From NCBI GenBank assembly GCA_009746045.1, contig RPFO01002140.1, forward strand, positions 1-47,500: DNA of 47,500 nt. The letters run 5' to 3'. This document shows positions 19,785 through 30,254 of this stretch, in pieces. Source of the stretch: Mesostigma viride (taxonomy: Eukaryota > Streptophyta > Mesostigmatophyceae > Mesostigmatales > Mesostigmataceae). Position numbers and translations under genes: made by a program. Under the pieces are notes generated by a model. That model was not told the DNA's origin. It did no database searches and was given only the letters and a program-made list of their open reading frames with translations. The stretch's first letter is position 1, and every line of letters begins with the position of its first letter.

Positions 19785-20696
19785 TTAAACAACGGTCTGC
19801 AAGGATCCGTCGATGTCGGTGCTTGTGGCGAAAACAAAACCAGGAGGTAACTCTGGGGCCTCCTGTGTAGCGTTGGCCTGACCTGGCTTCTCCTTGGGTC
19901 GCAGCTCGGGGTGCTTCCGCCAGCAGTTGGCAGGTGTGTGACCGGGCTTCCTGCAGAAAGAGCAGCGCTTGGGCGTGCTGGCTCCCCCAGTCGCATAGGC
20001 CTGCCCAGGTGGCTGGGCACCAGAGGTGCCTTCCTGCGGTTTGGCAGCACCCCCTTGCCCCTTGGAACCAGTACGGCGATCAACCAGGAAGTCGTCGATC
20101 TCCAAAAACAGGAGTTTCACCTCCCCCAAGGTCATCCCATCGCGCCGGCGGGCGGCCAGTGCCTGTCGATACTGTGTAGGCAGGCCGGCCAGCATGTAAT
20201 CCCGCCACGCTTCATCGGTGAGGGGGATGCCGAGGTCATGAAGGCGGCGTCGGAGGACCTCACCCCTTGTCCAGTAGCCTATCCCCGACTCGGTCGCTGG
20301 GTTCATCTCAATCCTTGCAATCTCGCGTTTTTTCTCCGCTTTGTAACTGTCAGTCATCATTGGCTGTTCGATTGTGTCACGTAGCCGTGCAAACACTGTC
20401 GATGCTCGCTGATCCGGGCATGAGTCAGCCAAGGAAACAGCCCAGTCTTCCAGGCACAAGAGAAGGGGTGCAAGCAGCACCTCGTCTAGGTTCCGGTTTT
20501 CTGGGTTGTCTTCCGCTGTCCCCAGCAGGATCTCAGCGATGCCCTGGGAACGGCACAGCGTTGTAAACTGCAGCTTGAATGTGATCCACTTGTCGATATC
20601 TTTGCCGTTAATCTTCGTGACGTTTTTCACTGCTTGAGAAAGAAAACGTGTGTTGGCTAGGCGTTCCGCAGCGCGGTCAGCAGCCCGGCTAGCCAT
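19785..20696 (-). CDS. gag: Family B gag-like protein, 303 aa, CCHC zinc knuckle
   Basis: The ORF starts at ATG 20696 and encodes a Copia-like gag: an N-terminal helical capsid-type region (about 20-215, with the LAGLPTQYRQAL segment typical of such gags) and a CCHC knuckle C255, C258, H263, C268. It would form particles and bind RNA. It stops 188 bases before the 3' LTR, and no pol follows in any frame, so the element cannot supply its own enzymes. The frame is intact, as expected for a recent insertion. Confidence 0.9.
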   Translation of the reverse strand: MASRAADRAAERLANTRFLSQAVKNVTKINGKDIDKWITFKLQFTTLCRSQGIAEILLGTAEDNPENRNLDEVLLAPLLLCLEDWAVSLADSCPDQRASTVFARLRDTIEQPMMTDSYKAEKKREIARIEMNPATESGIGYWTRGEVLRRRLHDLGIPLTDEAWRDYMLAGLPTQYRQALAARRRDGMTLGEVKLLFLEIDDFLVDRRTGSKGQGGAAKPQEGTSGAQPPGQAYATGGASTPKRCSFCRKPGHTPANCWRKHPELRPKEKPGQANATQEAPELPPGFVFATSTDIDGSLQTVV

Positions 20697-20792
20697 TCCG
20701 AACAGGGGTATGGTAATACTGGGCTCAGGTCTGGTTCAAAACAGGGGTATAGTCCGCTTAAACAGTACCGACTTAAAAGAAATAGTCAGCAC

Positions 20793-21140
20793 CTAGTCGT
20801 TGCCGGACCCTCCAGTGATGTTGTCAACCACAGCCCTTTCAATGTAGTAGTAAAAATCCCACAGGCCAAAATGCCAAGTGTTGTCCTCGTTTTTTACAGC
20901 CTGAAAAAGTTGATGCAACCAAGAGAAAGCTTGTAAAGGGTCTACAGCAAATGAGAAACTTCGACCCTCATACTCAAAGGTAACCTTAATAGGCTTTACA
21001 GGGTTGGAGGTTGGCTCTGATGAAGCTGGTGCAGGATTTTCAGTTCCGGACATAGACTTGACACAGTCCAAAACTTGATATCTGGGACCCCAAACCTTGC
21101 TCTTAGGATGGCAAAAGTTGCCCAAAGGTGTGATGATCAC
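20793..21140 (-). CDS. Small ORF upstream of family B gag, 115 aa, unknown
   Basis: The ORF lies between the PBS and gag. The methionine at residue 30 may be the true start. The C-terminal part is rich in aromatic residues (FEYEGRSFSFAV, then WHFGLWDFYYYIE). It is in the same frame as gag, separated by one TAG, 18 codons, one TGA and 13 codons. I do not recognise it. It may be an accessory protein or chance coding. Confidence 0.45.
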   Translation of the reverse strand: MIITPLGNFCHPKSKVWGPRYQVLDCVKSMSGTENPAPASSEPTSNPVKPIKVTFEYEGRSFSFAVDPLQAFSWLHQLFQAVKNEDNTWHFGLWDFYYYIERAVVDNITGGSGND

Positions 21141-21207
21141 CCCTAGGTCCTTTTCGCATCAAAAAACCGCCTTCCAAGAACCCCACAAGGTCAAAAACGG
21201 AATTCAA

Positions 21208-21225
21208 CTTTGTAACTCGATACCA
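21208..21225 (-). other. Primer binding site of family B
   Basis: The - strand reads TGGTATCGAGTTACAAAG directly next to the LTR. The first seven bases, TGGTATC, are shared with the initiator-methionine tRNA site common in Copia elements, but the rest differs. Confidence 0.75.
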
Positions 21226-21972
21226 TGTCAAATAACCAGGTATTGGAGGAACCTGATCTTTCTTGAAGCCTAGTACTTGAGGAAATGTTTATCACAATAG
21301 GAATTAATGTTCATATCCCATTCGTTGATTAAACATTAATAATATGGGGCGGCCACCATGTCTAGGGCCAGCCCTTTAGGTCACCTGGCTTGTAAACAAC
21401 AAGGAGCAGCAATTTTCCTTAAGTGCTATGTCCACCCAAAGGGCAAAACCACAACAACGCATTGTAGCCGTCAGATTAGTGACGGCGCATTCAACATTGT
21501 CGGATGCACAAAAAGTCATGCACATGCGCCAGAGGCGCGGCGCCGGAGCCAAAAGGTACTCTACCACTTATATTAGGTTTCTTTCTCTAAGGTCGGCGCA
21601 GGCTCAACTTATTTTCGTCTACATCTGTCACAAGGGAAGTGACGCGGCGCCACAACTGGTCCGTCTGGCAAAAATTGCCAAAGTCCATGCGGCGCGTCAT
21701 ACCAGACAACTCAGAATATATGGTAAGACCTACGGACGGTACAAAAGTCCACAGTATCTTCCGTACTGAGATTCGACACTGAAAAATATGGCAAGGCACT
21801 GACGTAGCTCACACAGAATTGTGCCGGCAAGGTAAATCACGGCATATCCTACGTAATAATTCCATCAATGTCCCGACGGCAGAATAAACGATAATACAAA
21901 CACGAGCAAGTGGCCCAAGCCTGCACTAATAAAAATGCGAGCCTGTGGCACAAAACGGTAAAACTTCTGACA
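21226..21972 (-). mobile_element. 5' LTR of family B, uninterrupted
   Basis: This 747 bp LTR shows the intact sequence across the TTAA used by family C (21419-21422). It is followed by the GTAAC target duplication. Confidence 0.93.
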
Positions 21973-22657
21973 GTAACGAACCCATCTGGGTCGTGCGAAA
22001 GATCCTATTGTTAAGGTAGGTTATTCCCGGTTTCTTGGCTAACCACGACCACTCTCTGGGAGTGGGATTAACGGAACAGGCGTGGCTTTAGGCCTGTTAC
22101 GGCTCGCGTTGATTAATATTGCATTAATCTACACAATCCACATTTAGGATGGAGCTACCAAATGCAGTTGGAATTATGCCCCAGGTTCAGACAGGTGAAA
22201 ACACACACTTTATTCCGAACCAAGAGGACGAGACTCTCGTCCTCGGACCAATTTCACCTAGGTCTGCCACCAGGCTGGCAAGGGGCGCCGACATGGCGCC
22301 GGCCTTCCAGAGAATTCCGAAACATGCAGTCCACACAAGATCCTCGGGTCGACATCGACCCTCGCCAGGCTACAGAATCCACGCATGGGTACAATATCTC
22401 AACCAGCTATAAAGTACGCAGCGCGGCGCGACTGCACCGGCCTACTAGCTCTAGAAGATCTCGTACATCAACCTAGGCCCAAAATAACCGGTCCGAATCA
22501 CACAAACTATCATAGTTCCATACAAAAGTCCTGACCAAGGGACAATTCCCAAATTAAGTCCCGAAATGAGTCCCAAAGTCCTACGGACTATGACAACAAG
22601 CCAAAATACATAATTTATTCCATTGTTGCGCCCGTTCCAAGGGTCGGGTTCGCAACA
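21973..22657 (-). mobile_element. 5' LTR of the complete family A copy (main part)
   Basis: Together with the T at 17120 this makes the full 686 bp LTR; bases 17121-17125 repeat 21973-21977 as the target duplication of B. In sense, transcription from this LTR would run through all of B before reaching the A primer site. Confidence 0.94.
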
Positions 22658-22662
22658 CGAGG

Positions 22663-23387
22663 TCACTAAACCCCGCGCGCATCGCGCTCCCGTGCAGGGG
22701 TAGCAGTCAATCTGGAGCTTGAACTCCGCAAGTAGTTCGCGAGCTCCGTCCACTGCGCGGTTGCGCAGTTTGTCCCTTTTTAGCAATGTACATATTGTGA
22801 AACTTCTACAGAAATTGGTTACGTACACTTCAGGCGCCAAGGCACACCTCATCAGACAAGTAATCGTGACGTACCGGTTTCGAACCTCCATAGATCTTCC
22901 GTTGAATGTAGGATTTTTTTCCTTCACCCTTTTGCCAAACTCCATGAATCTTGTGGTCGAAACTCTAAAGCTAGCGCGCGCTCCTTGGCGGGACTAGCGC
23001 CACTTGGCACTCGACGGAGGTACGTGGTGACTCACATCTCCCTAGCCGGGGCTCCCTGGCCGGGGACCGGCCACAAAAAGTACAAGCTCTAATGTCGCGG
23101 GCGAAGCCCGCAAAACTTGTACACGGTACTACAGTTTCGTCACTGAAAATTTTCTGTAGTTGCGTTGGTTTTTCGTACGTTCCGCTGAAATTTTCGTGTT
23201 CCGTGCCCAGATCACAATTTGATCCGGGCGCAAAATGATTGGCTGTACGGTACGAACCAAAAACGAATTTTTAGTATCTAAGTTCCGCAGCGCTTGCTGA
23301 ATTTGCCCCGGAAGCCCGGGGGCACTTTCCCCGCTGAAAAAGGTGTCCGCGGAAGCGTGTTGTAGTTGAAACTGAACACCTCAGTAA
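22663..23387. other. Stretch without recognisable genes
   Basis: This is the original right flank of the family A insertion. Short ORFs exist on both strands near 22450-23000 but none resembles a known protein. Nothing else stands out. Confidence 0.5.
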
Positions 23388-23389
23388 TA

Positions 23390-23855
23390 CACCCCTCGCA
23401 TTGGTAAGTATATTAAATAATTATCAGGCTGGGCGCCGGCCAGCTGCAAGCGATAAATAAAACAAAAGAATTTTAATTAACTAATTCCCGAGTGTAGTGA
23501 ACTGTAGTTTTCGAAGCTACCAAACAAACAAAGAAAGTGTAAATAAATATTATTTTCCTGTCACGTGTGCAGCTTTCTCGCTAACAAACAAAGAAATATT
23601 AAATCTCTGGCTGAAAAATGTGCTTTTCCTAGCCGTAAGAGCAGTGCATCCGGCTGGGTTATACATAACAAAGTCAACAAACAAAGAATTATTAAATTTC
23701 GCAGCCAGTTCAACGGTTGTTCGGTAACCAAACAAACAAACTAATAATTAATTAATTGGGCGGACACAGTACCACTTTCAACCAATAAAACGCTAATGTC
23801 TAATTCCGAAGGGCCTTTTGGCTGAACTGAATTAAAACTACCAATGCGAGGGGTG
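23390..23855. mobile_element. MITE-like element, 466 bp, TA target
   Basis: Perfect 17 bp terminal inverted repeats CACCCCTCGCATTGGTA are flanked by TA at 23388-23389 and 23856-23857. There is no coding capacity. A TA duplication suggests a Tc1/mariner-type origin. Inside, the motif AACAAACAAA recurs four times (about 23521, 23583, 23673, 23730), mostly followed by an AT-rich tract. Confidence 0.7.
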
Positions 23856-23857
23856 TA

Positions 23858-25175
23858 TCTTACCAGATCAAGTGTCTTACCAAGATACCAGCGGGCAGCG
23901 AGAACCTCTCTGAACAAGACGGTAAGTACGAACAGGCGGGAACAATACGATGCAGCTCAACATGGCTTGTCCACAGCGTGGGACAAGTGCACAGCCAAAT
24001 TCCCTGCGATCAATGGCTGCGTACAGGAGGGGTGACATCTCCAGGCAAAATTTCCTGGATACTAGGGGCCCGTCCCAGGGCCTGACTGCTGCGGTAAGCG
24101 CCGGCCCCTGAATTGAAATAGGGGCTGGCGAGTAATACGAGGGTCGGCGGCGGTGGCCCCGTATTACTGGCCCCCAATAGCGCAGCGCTACGTGGCCGAG
24201 CTGCGGCACCACGTGGCAAGATGCGGCACCACGTGGCAAGATGGGGCGCCACGTGGCTTGATGAGGCGCCACGTGGCTTGATGAGGCGCCACGTGGCTTG
24301 ATGCTGGCATGCCTCTCCGGCGACAGGCAATTTCTGGGCAAGACATATCACAGTACCCTAGTACCATCCGATCTACTTACGTCGCTACACTATCTCTGTT
24401 GGAGACCGGCGTGGGATTCCAACTAAACTGAACTGAACTGCACTGAACTGGGCAAGACATGTGCAGACTGCATGACAGTAGAGCGCGGCGCGGCGTGAGG
24501 ACGGATGCCGACACAGTTTTTTGTGTAGGCATCCGTAGGCCCGTACATAGCTGGCATCCGGGGCATGGCAAGATGGGACGCCACGTGGCATGATGCGGCA
24601 TGCCGCGCCTGCTGTACAATATGGGGGCCCGAAATCTAGGGCTGGCGGCTGCATAAAAATTCGGCCCCTGGAATCTCCCCTATAGGGGCCGAAACTGAAG
24701 ATGGGGGCTAGCTAGAATTGGTGCCGGTAGCTGCACGGGCCCCTAGTATGGAAATAGGGGCCAGACATTCTGGACCGGCGGCTGCAGGATCCGGCCCCTA
24801 TTTAGCTTGGCTCAATGTCACCCCTCCGGCCTCTGCGTACAATGGCTACCTTGGTCGCAGGGCGCGCCTTATTAATGCGGGCACCCCAATTTAGGCACAA
24901 CTAGGCATTTCAGGCTATTTCTGGCATTCCTGGGTCACCTTAACTGTTATATGGAAATAAACTAACACCCATTTCACCGGAAAGTTCCCTGCGATCACCG
25001 ACTGTGATTCCTTTTTGCCTGGTACCACTCTCAGATTGGACCGTCAGATATTCGGCCCACACGCTGTTCAGTGTTCTCACTGTTCTGCCATGTGCGGCGT
25101 GGGCAATGGGCATTGGGCAACAGGCCAACAGCTCAACAATAAATTAATATGTGTTAATTCTCACAACCGCATCTG
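23858..25175. other. Repeat-rich intergenic DNA
   Basis: Apart from the CACGTG array, this stretch holds several degenerate copies of a segment with GGGGCC-type blocks and GGCGGCTGCA (about 24090-24180 and 24620-24800). No gene is visible. Confidence 0.45.
24189..24304. repeat. 20 bp tandem array of CACGTG boxes
   Basis: Five consecutive 20 bp units each contain CACGTG (24210, 24230, 24250, 24270, 24290), with a degenerate first unit; a further CACGTG sits near 24580. The unit is of the type GGCGCCACGTGGCTTGATGA. CACGTG is the G-box/E-box core bound by bHLH and bZIP factors, so the array could act as an enhancer, but no target gene is adjacent. Confidence 0.8.
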
Positions 25176-25183
25176 ACTGGAAC

Positions 25184-26073
25184 TAGGGTTGTACCGAATA
25201 GCGTTTTGGCTTGCCGAATCGGATAGTCGGACCAGGGGGGTGCCCCGAACCCGATGCCGAATATATTTGGAGCCTCCCGATACCGATACCGAATATGTTC
25301 GGAGCTGAAGGGCTTCCCGAATCGAACACCGAATAGTTCTCCGAACTATTCGGACGCCGATCGAATAATGACGACAGTACTCTACTATAACGTATTAGGT
25401 AGACAGCTTGTATCATTTATATTAATGAGACTTATATTAATTATTTTGTATCAATTATATATTGAGATACACTTAGTGTTTAATCTGGCGGAGCCAATTT
25501 TCGGAAGAACCGTTAGGTTCGCCAGAATTGGCGAAGCTTATAAGGCCGTACACGTGAGAAAACATAGGAATAGGGGATGAAAATCCGTCAATCCATCCAT
25601 CCATACATACATCCACCGAATTTGTCCCGAATTTGCAAGCATAAGGGTGAGGTTCTTCCGAAAATTGGCTCCGCCGTAGAGTTTCAACGGGCAAGTTGCA
25701 AACACGCACGTTACTTGATACTTTAGACGAGCACAGTTGCCTTCCCTGCATAGTGCATTCAGCTTTTGGGCGTTGGCCTAACTGAGAGTCGGCGGAGGCA
25801 TGACCGCGCCAGCTGGTGAGTGGAGGCTGGAGGCTGCGCCGCCCGCTAGTAGGGGTACTACTATTCGATATTCGGAACTACGAATATATTCGTCGAATAG
25901 TAGGGTGTCCCGATTTCGATACCGAACATATTCGGAAGTAGAGCTTGCCTCCCGATACCGATACCGAATATGTTCAGACGGACAGACCGTTCGCCGTATA
26001 CTGAACATATTCGGTGTTCGGTTCGGTATTCGGGGGATATTCGGTATTCGGAACACTATTCGGTACAACCCTA
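25184..26073. mobile_element. hAT-type non-autonomous element, copy 1, 890 bp
   Basis: The ends are TAGGGTTGTACCGAATAG and its inverted repeat, flanked by an exact 8 bp duplication ACTGGAAC (25176-25183 and 26074-26081). Eight-base duplications and TAGGG-type ends are typical of hAT elements. The first and last about 170 bases are full of CCGAATA/TTCGGTAT repeats, probably transposase binding sites. No transposase is present. Confidence 0.92.
25486..25675. mobile_element. Element nested in hAT copy 1
   Basis: A 190 bp segment is bounded by inverted repeats GGCGGAGCCAATTTTCGGAA. The same segment occurs twice, in opposite orientations, in hAT copy 2, at a different internal position, so it seems to be mobile on its own. 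Confidence 0.65.
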
Positions 26074-26081
26074 ACTGGAAC

Positions 26082-27000
26082 ATGTGTTGTTGCCCACGGC
26101 CCACGCGCCCACGCCGCATAGGTATGTACTATGTAGTCATTCATGTAGATACGTGAGACGTGGCGGGAAGTGTGAAGTCCCGCCAAGGAGTCAAAGTCAT
26201 ATCTTTCGAGATGTTTGAAGATTCCTCTGGCCAGTTTCTGAGAAAAGTCGGCACTCTGATGAATCTGACTGACCAGGGACATTACCACCTGCTACTACAC
26301 GGCACGGGCTCGACGGATACACCCCAAAGTAACCTACGTAACCGTGATAAAGGACGGGTCCTAATTCCGAAAAGTATTGTCTGACGTGGCTGGGGGCTGA
26401 CAGCGCTGACCGAACTGCGAACTGCGTGGAGGGCAATTGCCCGTTTTGCCACAACATTTACGCCTAAAACGCCTTCACCGCCAACAAACTACCGACAATC
26501 GAGCCCGTCGCCAACAATAACCTTTCTGCAACCAGACTAGATAGATAGCTAGGACGCCCGGACGTTGCGCTGTGTCGTTTCCTCGTGTTGTAAGGTACGA
26601 ATTGGTGGTTGGCTCACTTGCCCCATCCAGTTTGCGAGTCAAGATCCCTTCTTTTTATGGTTAGGATATGGTTGATGCGAACAGCCAGTGCAAACCGGGC
26701 ACGAAAATGAGCTCGGTCGAGCTAGCGCATGTGATTGTTTGCCTTGGCGTATAGCAAGCAACCGTGCGTTTGTTCGACTCCTCAATTGGCAGAATTGGGC
26801 TGCGCCTGTTGATAATGGCGCTTCTTCGCACGCCCAATATTGTACCGCTAGGGAGGCGAGAAGCTTATACATTGGAAGCGGAGTCCGCTTCCCATCGGCG
26901 TAAAGAAAGACATCGTTTCTCTCGAGGGGTGGCGAGCCGTATGGCAATAATACAATGTAGGTCGTGCTTCAAGGCGCGGAAGGACGTTTGTTCAATTACC
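26082..27000 (+). other. Region upstream of the TPR-like gene
   Basis: This stretch probably contains the promoter and 5' end of the next gene. I cannot place a TATA box or introns with confidence. The coding frame of the gene stays open back to about 26764, so an upstream start at 26764 or 26941 is possible. Confidence 0.4.
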
Positions 27001-27612
27001 ATGGATAGGATGGAGGACGGCGATTCCCCATTCCGGGAAAGCTCCGCGAGCCCACGTATCGACCATGCTGCCCGCCGCGGCAGCTTGCTCACCAGGACGA
27101 CCGCCTCCGCGGAGCGTGTAGTTGACAACAACGACGTGGTCGACCCACGCCTGAACACAGAAGACTTCATCTGCACGAGTCGGGGCTGCCGGCCCCGGAC
27201 GCCCGAAGATGACATGGTGGTACCCGCTGGCGGGGGCTGGAAGGAGGCCTACTCGGCCATGTCACGAATAAAGACCGAGAAGAAGAAACAGTGCTGCTAC
27301 TGTGGGGAAAAAGCTGCCCTCGCGGAGGGCGGGTGCTCCCTAAACTGCGACTGTGACTGGGAGGTCGCCCAGGCGGTCTGGGAGCGGTACGGAGAAACGG
27401 AGCTGGACGAGGTGGGCCGCTGGTACAAGCAGGCGATGCTCAAGAGCGACAAGGCGGAGCTACGCGGCAGCTACGCTCTGTTCCTCCTGCTGGCGCGCCA
27501 CAACAAGAAGGAGGCCCACAAGTGGATGGACGAGGCGGTGCGGATGGACCCAGGGAACATCACCGTGCTGGCAACGCAGACCTACTTCCTCATGCGCTAC
27601 GGGTCCGACTAA
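27001..27612 (+). CDS. Probable host protein with TPR-like C-terminus, 203 aa
   Basis: I chose the ATG at 27001 because of its context (ACCATGG) and because the sequence downstream looks like protein. The N-terminal half is polar and probably flexible. The middle has a cysteine cluster (CCYCGEK, then GGCSLNCDCDW) that could bind metal. The C-terminal about 80 residues resemble one and a half to two TPR units: WYKQAMLKSDKAELRGSYAL, then HKWMDEAVRMDPGNITVLAT. TPRs mediate protein contacts. GC content and codon use fit a host gene and contrast with the AT-rich flanks. The gene may have further exons upstream. I cannot name a specific function. Confidence 0.6.
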   Translation: MDRMEDGDSPFRESSASPRIDHAARRGSLLTRTTASAERVVDNNDVVDPRLNTEDFICTSRGCRPRTPEDDMVVPAGGGWKEAYSAMSRIKTEKKKQCCYCGEKAALAEGGCSLNCDCDWEVAQAVWERYGETELDEVGRWYKQAMLKSDKAELRGSYALFLLLARHNKKEAHKWMDEAVRMDPGNITVLATQTYFLMRYGSD

Positions 27613-29460
27613 GGATGGCCTCTGCTTGCTCTCAGGCTGTTGACAGTGGGGCCGCGCTTGGGCTGAGGCAGTCAGGCTTTCCCTTCTGGTTTCGAGTCGG
27701 GTTTTCCCTCCTGGTTTTGAGCTGAACGGGAATGGGATCGCCTGGGTTCGTGGCCGCGTGGCCTGCTCTACTCTCCAGATCCGGTGCCCTGTGGGGTGGG
27801 GTCACTGGGCTTTGTGGGCTTTGTGGGACCCCTCGTAGCGGAATGGTTTGGGAGGTTGGCGGTGGGATACCGTCTCCCTTGTCTCCTCCCTGTTGGGTGC
27901 TGGCCCTGAAGCTTGGTCACAGGGCTTCCACTTTGCGCTGCGAATGTCGCTTGGCGCTGGGCATGGTGGGTTGGCGCTGGGCATGGTGGGTTAGCAAGCC
28001 TGTTGGTGGATTGGCACGCCTGTTGGTGGAGGCCATTCTCAGGAACTGGTTTCCAGGCAAGTAGGCGTTCCAGCCAGGGTTTTTTCTCCCCCGGGGCCGG
28101 GCGGTTGTGTATGCGACTTTCCTCTCGCGCTCGCGCCCCACCGTGACGTCCCAGCTGCTTCCGAGCGGGGCATCTGCCGACGCATCGCGTGGTCATCTCC
28201 GCCCATGCGGTTTTGTTGGCCGGTGCCTCGCCCTGCAGTTGATTGGCCCCGCCGTGGGTTGCATGGCCTCTCATGGCATCGGCTCGGGTCCGTGCGTGTC
28301 CTGGGCTCCTGGCACACGCCCGCGCTGGCGTGTAGATGCAGGCCGCCGGGCATGTGCTACATGTCAGGCAGGCCTCCGGGCGTGGGCTACATGTCAGACA
28401 GGCTGCCGGGCGTGTGCCGGAGGAGCCAGCCCACCGTTTGCGCACAAGCTTTTATGAAGGTGCCCAGGCCCGCGTCACGCCCGTGCCCGATATTGCGGCT
28501 ACCCGAGTGTGGCCGGCATGAAGGGGGATGGCCCATGCCCCCAGGCGTGCGGGTTTTGAGTATGGGCTGGGTGGTGGCCCATTTATATACAGTAGTACAT
28601 ATTATATGACTTTCCCGATGCAGCAGGCATGCAGGTGCGGCGCGCCGTGGGGGCAGTGGCCCTGCTTATGCCTATGGGCATGGAACCGGTGGTCGGAGGG
28701 GGTGTATTCGTGGTGAGGGGTGCCCCTATGGCCCGCGTCAGGGGCGCTTTTACCTCTCTCACATGCCTATGCATGCCTGGGTGTACCATTCGAGAGTATG
28801 GTGTTCAGGCGCGTGGGTCCCAGCTGAGTGGTTCTGCGTGGGGCATCCAGCTGCGTGGTCAAGTAAATTCGCGTTTTTTCCCGGTGAGGGTTGCCACCTC
28901 GGGACTTTGGGTTTGCCAGGCGTGGGTCCGACCTGCCCACTAAAATAATGCCAGCGCCCGCCTCTGTGGTCGGAAATTGTGACGGCCGCAGCAGGTTTCC
29001 GGAAGAGCTCTGAGTCTGTCGAATGGGCAGTTGGCCTGCGTGGGTTGTGATTTGTTGGCTTCACTCCCATGCCAGGGTCCCTGGGCAGCTTGTGTCAGCT
29101 GCCAGCAGTAAGTAAGCAAGAACTTGCCTCCCTTTGTGGAATGGAAGAGGTTGGCTGGGAGTAGCTGGGTGTACATTATTGACATGTAGTCGAAACAAGT
29201 ACTGTAGGACATTGACCAGCATCGTATAAATATACGGGGGATGCACTGACACAGGGGCCATCGGTGCACTTGCCTTGGCTTCCCCCCAAATTTCTAAACT
29301 AAACTAAACTAAACTAAAGCTAAACGTCGATATTTAACAAAGTGTTGTTGTCTCATTTTTGAGACAACATGTCAGTTTTGTGGTAAGCTCAATGCTCATG
29401 CCTAGTCCTTCCCCGACGTTGGATCACCATTAATAACCACGTGACTTCGTCACGCGGCTA
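27613..29460. other. Non-coding stretch with small tandem repeats
   Basis: No gene is recognisable. There are small tandem duplications: GGGCATGGTGGGTTGGCGCT at about 27959-27992, and about three 30-32 bp units with CTACATGTCAG(A/G)CAGGC at 28335-28425. A (CTAAA)n tract lies at 29296-29320, followed by a small hairpin at 29345-29372 (TGTTGTCTCA with its complement). Confidence 0.5.
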
Positions 29461-29466
29461 AGCTAG

Positions 29467-30104
29467 ACGGCACGGTTTACAGGATGCTCCGACAGGTCCT
29501 GAATTCATGTAGGGTTTTCCAAGCGTAGGTCATTAGAGTCCTTGTACCAGGGTATGCCTCGTATTTCGCACGAGATTAGGCAGCGTAGGATAGCATTTGT
29601 AGGACATCTTGCTCGCACCAGCCAGGTCGACACCGCCCTCGGTCTGGCCGGCCCCCAGCGGCTTGGCCAACCAGGGCGCGGCATGTACTATCTTGACCTG
29701 GACTGGCCCCAAGGACATTCCCAGGAAGCTAGGGAAACCTGCCATGAACTACATCCAGATGTTGCTGCCCGACCTAGTGGTCCCAGCTCAGTTTGAACAC
29801 CGCATCCACTCCCAAACTGGCAGCTAGGCTCAACGGCACGGTTTACACGATGCTCCGACAGGTCCTTGACGTAGGGTTTTCCGAGCGTCCGTCATCAGAG
29901 TCTTTGTATCATGGTATGCCTCGTATTTCGGACGAGATTAGGCAGCGTAGGATTGCATTTGTAGGACACCTTGCTCGCACCAGCCAGGTCGACACCGCCC
30001 TTGGTCTGGCCGGCCCCCAGCGGCTTGGCCAGCCAGGACGGCATATCCTGACCTGGCCTGGCCCCAAGGACATTCCTAAGAAGGCAGGCAAACATGTCAT
30101 CTAG
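29467..30104 (+). pseudogene. Two tandem fragments of a LINE RT C-terminal region
   Basis: Two diverged direct copies of one segment (about 29467-29825 and 29830-30104) encode PRISHEIRQRRIAFVGHLAR-type sequence. The pattern of an RR-hydrophobic-GH-x2-R motif is typical of the region after the RT domain in non-LTR retrotransposons. The reading frames are short and frameshifted. The second copy lacks the last part (YIQMLLPDLVVPAQFEHRIH) present in the first. Confidence 0.75.
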
Positions 30105-30254
30105 TCGCTCTACACGTAAGCCAGCCATAATTTCAATGCACAAGGATACACATTTCCATCACCATTCATCTTCATAGTCAAGCACTTCGACCCGCTGCAG
30201 GACGAGACCTCCGAGACCCTTGCCCTGGCGTTTGAGAACAAAATCCTTGTCCCC

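Larger units (their letters stand above)
17126..21972 (-). mobile_element. Family B: gag-only LTR retrotransposon nested in the 5' LTR of A
   Basis: The element has TG...CA LTRs with ends TGTCA...TGACA, 747 bp each, an internal region of 1629 bp (19597-21225), a PBS, a PPT and a 5 bp target duplication GTAAC (17121-17125 and 21973-21977). Only a gag-like ORF and one small unknown ORF are inside; no protease, RT or integrase is present. It therefore fits the TR-GAG type of non-autonomous retrotransposon and would need enzymes from another element. The PBS and the gag type suggest a Copia-like parent. Its two LTRs look identical apart from the family C insertion. Confidence 0.92.
6250..22657 (-). 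mobile_element. Complete family A Ty3/gypsy retrotransposon (chromodomain type) with nested insertion
   Basis: A full element on the - strand is bounded by CGAGG target duplications at 6245-6249 and 22658-22662. Without the nested element it is about 11.56 kb: two 686 bp LTRs and a 10,184 bp internal region (6936-17119). The order in sense is LTR, PBS, small RNase H1-N/viroplasmin-like ORF, gag, pol with C-terminal chromodomain, 735-codon ORF, PPT, LTR. RT-RNase H-integrase order and the chromodomain place it with Ty3/gypsy chromoviruses. Its two LTRs look identical by eye, so insertion was recent. Family B is inserted six bases inside the 5' LTR. Confidence 0.95.

Noticed and set aside
20697-20795. 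Fusion of the small B ORF to gag by stop-codon readthrough
   Set aside because: Two different stops (TAG and TGA) intervene, and the shared frame has a one in three chance of occurring.
24189-24304. Possible CRISPR array
   Set aside because: The 20 bp units are contiguous with no spacers, and the context is eukaryotic.
27768-28445. ORF of 225 codons on the - strand
   Set aside because: It has low-complexity composition, overlaps small tandem repeats and shows no domain.
29295-29322. Telomere-like (CTAAA)n repeat
   Set aside because: It has only about five units, lacks the G runs of algal telomeres and sits among transposon debris.
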